This document shows, in pieces, positions 1 to 6,155 of a DNA stretch of 11,985 bases. A model generated the notes under the pieces. It was not told where the DNA came from. It saw nothing but the letters and a program-made list of their open reading frames with translations, and did not search any database. Source of the DNA: Bacteroidales bacterium (GTDB lineage Bacteria; Bacteroidota; Bacteroidia; Bacteroidales; Paludibacteraceae); contig CAAGDU010000191.1 of the NCBI GenBank assembly GCA_900768725.1, positions 1 to 11,985 of the forward strand, read 5' to 3'. How positions within the stretch are numbered: the stretch's first letter is position 1; the number at the start of each line of letters is the position of its first letter. The position numbers and the translations under genes were made by a program.

Positions 1-150
1 GCTCATTAAAAGTTCATTAAAAGCAATATTTTAATGGTTCTTTATATGGTCTTTAATGGAGAAATCAACAAGAAATTAATGATTAATTACACGATAATTA
101 TACGTTAAGATGTCATATACGATAATTACACGTTAGGTGTACTACACGTT
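1..150. repeat. AT-rich region with 11-bp and about 28-bp direct repeats
   Basis: No gene is visible before the engB stop codon. Two 11-bp units sharing TCATTAAAAG lie in tandem at 3-13 and 14-24. Further along, TAATTACACGA (about 83-93) is followed by TAATTATACGT, and a longer unit beginning ACGATAATTA recurs at 91 and 119, about 28 bp apart. The second copy runs into the 3' end of engB, so that gene's stop codon (126-128) and last few codons lie in repeat sequence. The role is unknown. The structure is seen directly, and its membership in a genome-wide family is inference. Confidence 0.6.
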
Positions 151-734
151 ACACTCTCGTTGATGCTCTCGATGTAGCGCAGCAGTTCATCGCCGCCCAT
201 GCCAGTCTCAGCGGAGGTAACGAAGACAGGCGGCAATTCTACCCACGTCTCCAGCATCTTCTGCTTGTACGCCTCCACGTTCTCGCGCAGCCGCACCTTG
301 CCCAACTTGTCGCCCTTGGTGAAGACGATGGCGAACGGTACCTCGTTCTCGCCTAACCACTCCATGAACTCCAAGTCAATCTGCTGCGGCTCGTGGCGAC
401 AGTCCACCAGCACGAACAGGCTGCACAACTCCTGCCGCAAGAGGCAGTAGCGCTCTATCATCAGTTTCAGTTTCTCGCGCTGTTTCAGCCCCGCCTGCGC
501 ATAGCCGTAGCCCGGCAGGTCCACCAAGTGCCACTTGTCGTCTATCAGGAAATGGTTGATAAGCAGGGTCTTACCCGGCTTCTGACTGGTCTTTGCTAAC
601 TTCGGGTTGCGGGTGAGCATGTTGATGAGGCTCGACTTCCCCACATTCGACCGCCCGATAAAGGCGTACTCCGGCAGCGTGCTGCGAGGGCAACTCGCCA
701 CATCCGGACTGGATATTACAAATGATGCTTTCAT
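126..734 (-). CDS. engB: Ribosome biogenesis GTP-binding protein EngB (YihA/YsxC)
   Basis: This 202-residue protein has the usual length and the full motif set of the EngB/YsxC branch of TRAFAC GTPases, which assist assembly of the large ribosomal subunit in the cytoplasm. G1 (GRSNVGKS) is at residues 27-34, followed by the EngB-typical TSQKPGKT around 49-56 (G2 region). G3 (DLPG, followed by YGYA) is at 72-75, G4 (TKGD) at 139-142 and G5 (SAETG) at 174-178. The ATG at 732-734 gives the expected N-terminus; no Shine-Dalgarno sequence is obvious, as is common in Bacteroidota. The upstream gap to the ATPase gene is 278 bp, and no promoter of the phylum's consensus was found directly upstream. 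The last residues lie in an AT-rich direct repeat, so the extreme C-terminus may be repeat-derived. Confidence 0.97.
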   Translation of the reverse strand: MKASFVISSPDVASCPRSTLPEYAFIGRSNVGKSSLINMLTRNPKLAKTSQKPGKTLLINHFLIDDKWHLVDLPGYGYAQAGLKQREKLKLMIERYCLLRQELCSLFVLVDCRHEPQQIDLEFMEWLGENEVPFAIVFTKGDKLGKVRLRENVEAYKQKMLETWVELPPVFVTSAETGMGGDELLRYIESINESVTCSTPNV

Positions 735-756
735 GTGTGTGTAACTTCGTTTAATA

Positions 757-784
757 GGATGAAGGACGCAGGATGAAGGACTTA
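757..784 (+). repeat. Heptamer array, GGATGAA type, four units
   Basis: Four 7-bp units in a row: GGATGAA, GGACGCA, GGATGAA, GGACTTA. The same consensus occurs in the opposite orientation at 976-1010, so the two arrays bracket the gap between engB and the ATPase gene as inverted arms. This array lies 23 bp upstream of the engB start codon. Confidence 0.75.
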
Positions 785-861
785 TGACCTTCGTTCTTTT
801 TTTTTATGTGGTTTAATTTTGTTTATTCTTTTTATTTTTCTTTGCGGCTTGAAGCCGAGTG

Positions 862-947
862 TACCTTCCCGCCCCCTAACCCCCTCCCCTCCTTTTCCCG
901 ACAGGTCGGGATAAACTAGGAGAGGCGGGGGGGGTAAAGTTACCTTC
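862..947. repeat. C/G-rich hairpin element with flanking 7-bp direct repeat
   Basis: A run of C-rich sequence (about 867-890) faces a G-rich run (about 924-934) around a perfect central palindrome, CCCGACAGGTCGGG (897-910). The 7-mer TACCTTC occurs at both edges (862-868 and 941-947), which looks like a target-site duplication, although 7 bp can match by chance. The C-rich arm resembles the CCCCCTCC-rich arms of the element inside cstA at 2559-2680. It may be a non-autonomous mobile element; no transposase is present. Confidence 0.45.
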
Positions 948-975
948 GTATTTGAGTTCTCAGAGTCGTTGGTAT

Positions 976-1010
976 TTAGTCCTTCATCCTTTATCCTTGC
1001 TCCTTCATCC
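976..1010 (-). repeat. Heptamer array, GGATGAA type, five units
   Basis: Read on the minus strand, five 7-bp units follow each other: GGATGAA, GGAGCAA, GGATAAA, GGATGAA, GGACTAA. The array begins two bases after the stop codon of the ATPase gene (1013-1015). It is in inverted orientation to the array at 757-784. Confidence 0.8.
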
Positions 1011-1012
1011 AC

Positions 1013-2221
1013 TTAATACAGCAACCCGAACATCCACAGCGGAATGCGGTTGAACATACCTTTTTCTATATCGTCTATCGCGAGGAAACTATTTGGCTCA
1101 TCGCTGATTTGCTCAAAGGACTTCCCCTTGCCGCCTATCTCGAAGAGGTACTTGTGGTCTATGAGGAAATTGCCCCGCTTGGCAAGCAGTATCTCGTGCA
1201 GGCACGACAACTGATGGTAGAAGAACGTCTCCCGTAAGGTGCCTTTGTCTATATGCGTGGTGAGTGAGTACATCAGGTTGGGGTTGTTGAGCAGTATCTT
1301 ATCCGGCTTTCCGAGCGTCCGCAGGTTGCGTACCTCCGCAGTTGCAAGGCTGAGCAGTTCCGCTTTCTCTAACCAATGCAACATCTTCAATCCCTGCTCT
1401 CTGCTGGTCTCCAACTCCCGATACAGTTCCGACATCTTCGGCGTGAATGGTACCCTCTCTGCCAGTATAAGCAGCATCTTTATCGTTTTCTGTATCGTAA
1501 AATACGACACGTCCTCCACCCGCGGCAGGTCGCTCTCCAACACGCGCAGTATCGTCTCTTGCAGCCTACTGCTGAAGCCATCGCCTTCCTCCAAGTAGAA
1601 AGGATAGCAACCGTGGTGCAGATACTGCTCAAACAGCGGCAACACCCGCACGTCCTTCGGCAGGACTTTCATGGCTATCGCTTGGTGGTTATGCAGCAGG
1701 TCTTCCAGCGCAACCGCCTCGCCGGGTTGGTAGCCTTCAAACAGCAGGAACTCCCTGAACGACATCCCGTGCAAGGTATAGACCCGCTGCCTGCGACCCA
1801 AGTCCGCCTCGTAGCGCGCTATCTCCAGCATGGAAGAACCCGTGTAAATCAACTTCAACCGTGGATAGTTGTCGTAGATATTCTTGACATACACCGCCCA
1901 GTTAGGCAGCCGATGTATCTCATCCAGCACCAGCAGCGTCCCGCCGTGCATGTAGTGATAGTCCACCAACTCCATCAGGTCGTGGGCGTTGAACCACAAG
2001 TTGTCCAACGACACGTACAGCACTTTCTGCAAGTCCTCCACCTCCTCCTTGATATGCTGCAACACCAGCGTCGTCTTGCCCACGCCGCTGGCACCCTTCA
2101 AACCGATAATCCTGTTCGCCCAGTTAATCTGCTTATACAGATACCTGTGGTGCACCATATCTGTCTCGTTCAGCCGAAGGAGGAAAGTCTGATACAACAA
2201 ATCAAAATCGCTCGTTTCCAT
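1013..2221 (-). CDS. AAA-type ATP-binding protein with DUF4143-like C-terminus
   Basis: This 402-residue protein belongs to the large prokaryotic group of AAA ATPases (AAA_14 plus DUF4143) that is common in Bacteroidota; the cellular role is not established. Walker A (GASGVGKT) is at residues 43-50 and Walker B (LLVLDEIH) at 96-103. A polar sensor-like stretch (IYTGSS) is at 125-130. A helical region near 265-295 resembles a winged helix. Near the C-terminus, FEIGGKGKSFEQI matches the conserved FE-GGK signature of DUF4143 proteins, a region with a restriction-nuclease-like look. The ATG at 2219-2221 sits about 15 nt behind the predicted transcription start of a very good promoter. The gene is alone, with no toxin, restriction or transposon partner beside it. 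Such genes often occur in many copies per genome, so lateral spread is plausible but is not shown here. Confidence 0.9.
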   Translation of the reverse strand: METSDFDLLYQTFLLRLNETDMVHHRYLYKQINWANRIIGLKGASGVGKTTLVLQHIKEEVEDLQKVLYVSLDNLWFNAHDLMELVDYHYMHGGTLLVLDEIHRLPNWAVYVKNIYDNYPRLKLIYTGSSMLEIARYEADLGRRQRVYTLHGMSFREFLLFEGYQPGEAVALEDLLHNHQAIAMKVLPKDVRVLPLFEQYLHHGCYPFYLEEGDGFSSRLQETILRVLESDLPRVEDVSYFTIQKTIKMLLILAERVPFTPKMSELYRELETSREQGLKMLHWLEKAELLSLATAEVRNLRTLGKPDKILLNNPNLMYSLTTHIDKGTLRETFFYHQLSCLHEILLAKRGNFLIDHKYLFEIGGKGKSFEQISDEPNSFLAIDDIEKGMFNRIPLWMFGLLY

Positions 2222-2243
2222 AACTCATTGATTAAAAACGCTG

Positions 2244-2275
2244 CAAAGGTACAAAAAAGTTTCCAAACTTGCAAA
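2244..2275 (-). promoter_or_regulatory. Bacteroidota-type promoter for the ATPase gene
   Basis: On the minus strand TTTG (2272-2275) is followed by exactly 20 bp and then TACCTTTG (2244-2251). This is a full match to the -33/-7 pattern TTTG-N19-21-TAnnTTTG of the Bacteroidota primary sigma factor. Transcription should start near 2237, leaving a leader of about 15 nt. The spacer holds the dyad AAGTTT-CC-AAACTT (2257-2270), a possible operator. The whole promoter occupies the last unit of a 33-bp tandem repeat. Confidence 0.8.
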
Positions 2276-2382
2276 TATATATAGAAAAAACATTTGGAAA
2301 CTTGCTTTTTGTAGCAAAAGGAGCATTTGTAAACTTGCTTTTTGGGATAAAAAGCGAGTTTAGAGACTTGCTTTTGCTCGTT
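2251..2382. repeat. 33-bp tandem repeat, four units, upstream of the ATPase gene
   Basis: ACTTGC recurs at 2267, 2300, 2333 and 2366, exactly 33 bp apart each time. Units can be drawn as 2251-2283, 2284-2316, 2317-2349 and 2350-2382, each with an A-rich start, a TTTnnAA core, ACTTGC and usually a T-run. The unit nearest the ATPase gene carries its promoter. The farthest unit contains the stop codon of cstA (2360-2362) and encodes its last residues. Read in another frame the array gives a degenerate 11-residue repeat (SKF-N-type), but nothing suggests it is translated. Confidence 0.75.
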
Positions 2383-3964
2383 TTCTTGCCCATAGGATGA
2401 AGCCGATGAGGCAGGAGAGGGTGGTGAGGGCTGCTGCGGCGTAGCCTATCCACCAATAGGCAGGGGCAAGGTGGAAGCCTTCGGGCGCAATGAAGATGTA
2501 ACTCACCGAGACCATCGTCATAAAGAGCGCAGGGAGCAGAGCGATAAGAAAGCCCCAAGACCCACCCCAACCCTCCCTACAAAGGGAGGGGGAAAGATTA
2601 GTATCCAGAGACAAAGGTAATTTCTTACTCTCCCCCTTTGTAGGGGGAGTTGGAGGGGGTCCTGAGGGACGGGGTGGGTCATTTTTGTATAGGAACACGG
2701 CGCCTGCCCAGAGGGTGAAGGCGGCGAGGGTTTGGTTCGTCCAAGAGAAATAGCGCCACACGATATTGAAGTCCACGAACACCATCCCGAAGACGCAAAC
2801 GAAGAGCGGCAGAGCTATCATCAGTCGTTTGCCGATGGGGCACTGGTCGAGGTGTAGGAAATCTGCCACGATGAGTCGCGCGGAGCGCAGTGCTGTATCT
2901 CCCGAGGTGATAGGGGCGAAGATAACGCCCAACACCGCCAAGATACCGCCTACCGTGCCGAGCCACGAGCGCGACACCTTGTCCACCACCAACGCGGCGA
3001 TGTTCTCCCCTTTGTGTTGCGCGGCAAACGCCTGCAAGCCGTCTATGCCATACAAGCCCTGCTCGGGGTCGGCGAAGAACGTACCTGCCGCGGCAGCCCA
3101 GATGAGTGCCAACGCACCTTCGGCGACCATCGCACCATAGAATATCCAGCGTCCTTGCCGCTCGTTGGTTACGCAGCGCGCCATCAGCGGCGACTGTGTG
3201 CCGTGGAAGCCCGAGATAGCGCCGCAGGCAATGCTGACGAACATCATCGGGAAGAGGGGCAAACCGTTGGTCTGACGGTTGTAGAGCCCATCGGTCAGTT
3301 CGGGCATCTCGCTGCTGTGTCCGCCCAGCATCACGACCATGATACCCAGCCCCATAAAGAGCAGGATGCCGCCGAAGACGGGATAGAAACGCCCGATAAT
3401 CTTATCCACGGGCACTACGGTAGCCAGCGTGTAGTAGGCAAAGATAATCAGCACCCACACGATAGGGATAGTCATCTCGCGAAACGGCATGCTGTGCAGC
3501 GGCGCGAGCCCTTGCAGCAGGGTGGCGGGACCGGAGAGGAAGGTGGTGGTGAGCAGGATAAGCAACACCAGCGAGAGCACGCGGATAAAGACCTGTATGC
3601 CTTTGCCCAGTTCGCCGCCCACTATCTCCGGCAGCGAGGCACCGCCCTTGCGGATGGACATCATGCCGCTCAGGTAGTCGTGCACACCGCCGGCGAAGAT
3701 AGTACCGAACACAATCCATAGGAACGCTGCCGGACCGAAGAAGATCCCCATGATAGCCCCGAAGATAGGTCCGAGCCCCGCGATGTTGAGAAACTGCACG
3801 AGGAAGATACGCCACGGCGCCATCGGCACATAGTCCACGCCGTCTTGCTTGGTGATGGCGGGCGTCTGCGCGGTCTTGTCAATACCGAACACGTGCTCCA
3901 CCAGCGTGCCATAGAGCAGATAGCCCAGCACGAGAACGACTAAAGAGATAAGAAAAGTCCACAT
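2360..3964 (-). CDS. cstA: CstA-family carbon starvation transporter with in-frame repeat insertion
   Basis: A polytopic inner-membrane protein of the CstA/BtsT family (peptide or pyruvate uptake with protons in characterised members). Family features are the N-terminal helix ending in GYLLYGTLVEHVFGID, the segment QFLNIAGLGPIFGAIMG (57-73), HDYLSGMMS (95-103), SGFHGTQSP (251-259), PITSGDTALRSARL (351-364) and WTNQTLAAFTLW (408-419). At 534 residues it is about 40 longer than I expect for the short Bacteroidota form. The excess is residues 429-470, rich in Pro, Lys and Ser, encoded by the palindromic element at 2559-2680 and placed between the helix ending FLYKN and the helix FLIALLPALFMT. 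The frame stays open, so the protein may be functional with an extended loop. The ATG is at 3962-3964. No promoter is seen directly upstream, so read-through from the aminopeptidase gene 66 bp away is likely. The last residues and stop lie in the 33-bp repeat. Confidence 0.93.
   Translation of the reverse strand: MWTFLISLVVLVLGYLLYGTLVEHVFGIDKTAQTPAITKQDGVDYVPMAPWRIFLVQFLNIAGLGPIFGAIMGIFFGPAAFLWIVFGTIFAGGVHDYLSGMMSIRKGGASLPEIVGGELGKGIQVFIRVLSLVLLILLTTTFLSGPATLLQGLAPLHSMPFREMTIPIVWVLIIFAYYTLATVVPVDKIIGRFYPVFGGILLFMGLGIMVVMLGGHSSEMPELTDGLYNRQTNGLPLFPMMFVSIACGAISGFHGTQSPLMARCVTNERQGRWIFYGAMVAEGALALIWAAAAGTFFADPEQGLYGIDGLQAFAAQHKGENIAALVVDKVSRSWLGTVGGILAVLGVIFAPITSGDTALRSARLIVADFLHLDQCPIGKRLMIALPLFVCVFGMVFVDFNIVWRYFSWTNQTLAAFTLWAGAVFLYKNDPPRPSGPPPTPPTKGESKKLPLSLDTNLSPSLCREGWGGSWGFLIALLPALFMTMVSVSYIFIAPEGFHLAPAYWWIGYAAAALTTLSCLIGFILWARKRAKASL
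2559..2680. repeat. 122-bp palindromic element inserted in frame in cstA
   Basis: The element is bounded by a perfect 10-bp terminal inverted repeat, GACCCACCCC (2559-2568) and GGGGTGGGTC (2671-2680). Inside are two hairpins: CCCTCCCT with AGGGAGGG (2571-2590, loop ACAA) and CTCCCCCT with AGGGGGAG (2630-2649, loop TTGT). The two hairpins share the CTACAAAGGG-type core in opposite orientation, so the element is an imperfect inverted repeat overall. Its limits coincide with cstA residues 429-470, which lack the hydrophobic character of the surrounding protein. The composition also differs sharply from the neighbouring coding sequence. Confidence 0.8.
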
Positions 3965-3974
3965 GGGTTAGTGA

Positions 3975-3995
3975 AATTAACAATTAACAATTAAC
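3975..3995 (+). repeat. AATTAAC heptamer array, three units
   Basis: Three perfect AATTAAC units lie between cstA and the aminopeptidase gene. The 21 bases 3989-4009 (last unit plus ATGCCACTGCTCTG) recur with one difference at 6687-6707, showing a dispersed composite repeat rather than a chance AT-rich run. Confidence 0.8.
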
Positions 3996-4036
3996 ATGCC
4001 ACTGCTCTGTATCTCAATGCATGTTAATTGTTAATT
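3982..4036. repeat. 18-bp perfect inverted repeat between aminopeptidase gene and cstA
   Basis: Arms at 3982-3999 and 4019-4036 are exact reverse complements over 18 bp, separated by a 19-nt loop. Each arm is two AATTAAC units followed by ATGC. The right arm overlaps the aminopeptidase stop codon (4031-4033). In the transcript of that gene the sequence can form a long AU-rich hairpin right behind the stop, possibly a weak terminator or an mRNA 3'-end stabiliser ahead of cstA. No run of U follows, so intrinsic termination is uncertain. Confidence 0.75.
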
Positions 4037-5911
4037 AGTGATTAGTGCTTTGCATTTCTTGGCGAGGTAGGCGGCGTCTTCGGCGGAGAGCAGCGGGGCT
4101 ATCTCGGCGTGGACGCGGGCGTGGTAGGCGTTGAGCCATGCTATCTCGTCGGCGGTCATGAGCGAGAAATCAATCAACTGCGTGTCGTAGAAGCAGAGCG
4201 TCAGCGGCTCGAAGGTGAGGAATTGGTCGTTGGTGGTGGCAGCCTCGGTGGCGGGAGCGGGCACCACGGTGATGAGGTTCTCCGTGCGTATGCCCCACTC
4301 GCCCGTGCGGTAGATTCCCGGTTCGTCGGAGATGACATGCCCTACCTCCAGCGCGGTGGGGTTGTTGTCGGTGCGCACGTTCTGCGGTCCCTCGTGGCAG
4401 CCGAGGAAATGCCCCACGCCGTGCCCTGTGCCATGTCCGTAGGTGATGCCCGCCGCCCACATAAACTGCTTGGCGAGGGCATCCAACTGGTTGCCGCGAG
4501 TGCCGCGCGGGAAGCGCACCTGCTGCAAAGCGATATGCCCTTTGAGCACGTAGGTGTAGTCGCGTTTGGCTTGCGCGGGGATGTCGCCGCCGAGCCATAC
4601 GGTGCGCGTGATGTCGGTGGTGCCGTCGAGGTATTGCCCACCCGAGTCGAGCAGGAGCATGCCTTCGGGATAGACGGTGGCGCAGGTGGCAGGCTCGGCG
4701 GAGTAGTGGACGATGGCGCCGTTGCCCTTGTAGCCGGCGATGGTGCCGAACGACTCATCGGTGAAATGCTTGCCCATGGTGCGGAACTCGTGCAACTTAT
4801 CCGCGAGGGTGCATTCCGTCTGCGTCTGCCCGTCGGCGAACGCCTCCTCTTCCAGCCAGCGGAAGAAGCGCGTGAGCGCCACGGCGTCCTCTCGAATAGC
4901 GATATGCTCGCCCTCCAACTCCACGGCGTTCTTCTTCGCTTTCATCACCAATATAGGCGACTGCGCGTTCACCTTGCGGCAGGCGGCGGGGATCGCCTCG
5001 AAGAGTGCTTCGTTCACACGCGCACCGTCGTAGAGCACCGTGCCCTGCAACTGTCGGATATAGTCAAAGACCTCGTCGTAGCCCCTCGTGGCTACCTGCG
5101 TGCCCCATTGGCTGTGTGCGACAGCCGGCACCTTCTCCGGCGCAACGAAGAGAGTGCAGCGGTCTTGCTCCAAAACTACATAACTGATTACCAGTGGGTT
5201 GTACTCCACGTCTTTGCCGCGGATGTTCAGCAGCCACGCTATCTCATCCAGCGCAGAGATGACCATCGCGTTTGCCCCTCTCTGCCGCATGGCTTCGCGC
5301 ACGCGACCCAACTTGCTCGCCACGTCCTCACCCGCGTAGTCAACCTCATACTCGTAGAACGGCGCCTGCGGGATAGCAGGGCGATCGTCTGTCCACAGCG
5401 GCTTTATCAGGTCAACGGAATGCACACCGATACCCGCCTCGCCCAACTGCTCTTTGAGCGCACGAAAAGCGTTCACGCTGTACATCTCGGGGTTCAGACC
5501 GATGCGCACGGCAGTGGGCAAGTTTCTTGTTTCAGGTTCCAAGTCTGTTGGGACTGAAACCTGAGACTGGCAACCTGAAACTTGAAACCTGAGACTTTCT
5601 ACTTCTCCTATCAGCCACTCGGCGATAGTCGGGCAGTCGATATCCGACTCGCGCATCAGTCCTATGGTGCTGTCTTTCAGTTCAATATCGGCTTGCAGGT
5701 AGTAGCGGCTGTCTGTCCAAAGCAGCGCCTTGTCCATCGTTACCACCACGGTGCCCGTCTCCCCTTTGAAGCCCGACAGCCACGACATCTCCATCCAATG
5801 TGCCGCCATATACTCCGACGCGTGCGGGTCAGCCCCGGGCACGATATAAGCACTCAACCCCTGCTTGCGCATCAAACCGCGCAACGCAGCCAATTTCTCA
5901 ATCACTTCCAT
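4031..5911 (-). CDS. Xaa-Pro aminopeptidase, long form (M24B), with in-frame repeat insertion
   Basis: A cytosolic metallo-aminopeptidase that removes an N-terminal residue preceding proline, built like eukaryotic XPNPEP1: two creatinase-like N-terminal domains, a pita-bread M24 domain and a short M24 C-terminal domain. Counting from the ATG at 5909-5911 (626 residues), the metal ligands are D422 and D433 (in DSGGQYLDGTTD), H497 (GTGHGVGH), E530 (DEPG) and E544 (RTEN), with H506 in the HEGP motif. All are present, so activity is expected. An upstream TTG at 5948-5950 is rejected as start because it lies inside the -7 box. The usual length is about 590-600. The excess is residues 106-131 (SLRFQVSG onward), encoded by a heptamer-based repeat in the first creatinase domain. 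The last codons and stop fall in an AATTAAC array. Confidence 0.94.
   Translation of the reverse strand: MEVIEKLAALRGLMRKQGLSAYIVPGADPHASEYMAAHWMEMSWLSGFKGETGTVVVTMDKALLWTDSRYYLQADIELKDSTIGLMRESDIDCPTIAEWLIGEVESLRFQVSGCQSQVSVPTDLEPETRNLPTAVRIGLNPEMYSVNAFRALKEQLGEAGIGVHSVDLIKPLWTDDRPAIPQAPFYEYEVDYAGEDVASKLGRVREAMRQRGANAMVISALDEIAWLLNIRGKDVEYNPLVISYVVLEQDRCTLFVAPEKVPAVAHSQWGTQVATRGYDEVFDYIRQLQGTVLYDGARVNEALFEAIPAACRKVNAQSPILVMKAKKNAVELEGEHIAIREDAVALTRFFRWLEEEAFADGQTQTECTLADKLHEFRTMGKHFTDESFGTIAGYKGNGAIVHYSAEPATCATVYPEGMLLLDSGGQYLDGTTDITRTVWLGGDIPAQAKRDYTYVLKGHIALQQVRFPRGTRGNQLDALAKQFMWAAGITYGHGTGHGVGHFLGCHEGPQNVRTDNNPTALEVGHVISDEPGIYRTGEWGIRTENLITVVPAPATEAATTNDQFLTFEPLTLCFYDTQLIDFSLMTADEIAWLNAYHARVHAEIAPLLSAEDAAYLAKKCKALITN
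5519..5601. repeat. Heptamer-based palindromic element inserted in frame in the aminopeptidase gene
   Basis: The left arm (5519-5540) and the right arm (5569-5591) are imperfect reverse complements, with about 17 of 20 core positions matching. From 5553 the sequence falls into 7-bp steps: ACTGAAA, CCTGAGA, CTGGCAA, CCTGAAA, CTTGAAA, CCTGAGA, CTTTCTA. The left arm reads as CCTGAAA-type units on the other strand. The element coincides with aminopeptidase residues 106-131 (5519-5596), which look unlike the domain around them. The reading frame is kept through it. Confidence 0.8.
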
Positions 5912-5947
5912 ATGTATACTATTTAGTGTTTGTTTCACGATAGTGCG

Positions 5948-5979
5948 CAAAATTACACTTTTTTTCGGATATGTGCAAG
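5948..5979 (-). promoter_or_regulatory. Promoter for the aminopeptidase gene (and probably cstA)
   Basis: On the minus strand CTTG (5976-5979) is followed by 20 bp and TAATTTTG (5948-5955). The -7 box is a full match and the -33 box has one mismatch to TTTG. Transcription should start near 5941, giving a leader of about 30 nt before the ATG at 5911. This excludes the upstream TTG start. It faces away from the promoter at 6090-6121. Confidence 0.7.
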
Positions 5980-6089
5980 TATTTTTGACGGAAAAAACGC
6001 CTCATCCCGAACTTTTTGGTATTCAGAACATCTATATAGTCCTTTAAGAAGTGTATGAAAAGTTTTGCCAGTTCAATTATTGTTATTTT

Positions 6090-6121
6090 TTTGCATATCT
6101 CAAAAAAAAGCAGTAATTTTG
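6090..6121 (+). promoter_or_regulatory. Promoter for the DUF5063-exonuclease run
   Basis: TTTG (6090-6093), 20 bp, then TAATTTTG (6114-6121) is a complete match to the Bacteroidota housekeeping promoter. The expected start is near 6128, about 28 nt before the ATG at 6156. The region between this and the divergent promoter (about 5980-6089) is AT-rich, and I see no other site in it. Confidence 0.8.
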
Positions 6122-6155
6122 TCGCCGCAATGCAGATGCTGCAAAACTATTGGTT

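Larger units (their letters stand above)
735..1012. other. Repeat-filled gap between ATPase gene and engB
   Basis: This 278-bp gap holds no credible gene. A 76-codon open frame on the minus strand is composed of repeats and low-complexity sequence. In order, the gap contains the GGATGAA array (757-784), a T-rich tract (about 792-841), a small palindrome CGGCTTGAAGCCG (845-857), a C/G-rich hairpin element (about 862-947) and the inverted GGATGAA array (976-1010). No TAnnTTTG promoter for engB was recognised, so engB may be read from upstream or from a promoter I cannot identify. Confidence 0.6.

Noticed and set aside
845..857. Small palindrome CGGCTTGAAGCCG as a terminator for the ATPase gene
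   Set aside because: On the minus strand it is followed by A-rich rather than T-rich sequence, so it does not fit an intrinsic terminator in the needed direction.
782..1012. Open frame of 76 codons on the minus strand
   Set aside because: It is made of the GGATGAA array, the GC-rich hairpin and A-rich sequence, with low-complexity protein and no family resemblance. It is treated as repeat sequence.
2232..2570. Open frame of 112 codons on the minus strand ending in an 11-residue repeat
   Set aside because: Its first half overlaps cstA in another frame, and its second half is the 33-bp repeat array with the ATPase promoter. The 11-residue periodicity follows from the 33-bp DNA period.
3014..3721. 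Open frame of 235 codons on the plus strand
   Set aside because: It is antisense to cstA, with a His/Gln-rich composition typical of shadow frames.
4109..5557. Long open frame of 482 codons on the plus strand
   Set aside because: It is antisense to the aminopeptidase gene, which has all catalytic residues and a good promoter. Long antisense frames are common in GC-rich coding sequence.
5909..5950. Extended N-terminus of the aminopeptidase from a TTG at 5950
   Set aside because: The TTG overlaps the -7 box TAATTTTG, upstream of the expected transcription start. The ATG at 5911 gives the usual family N-terminus.
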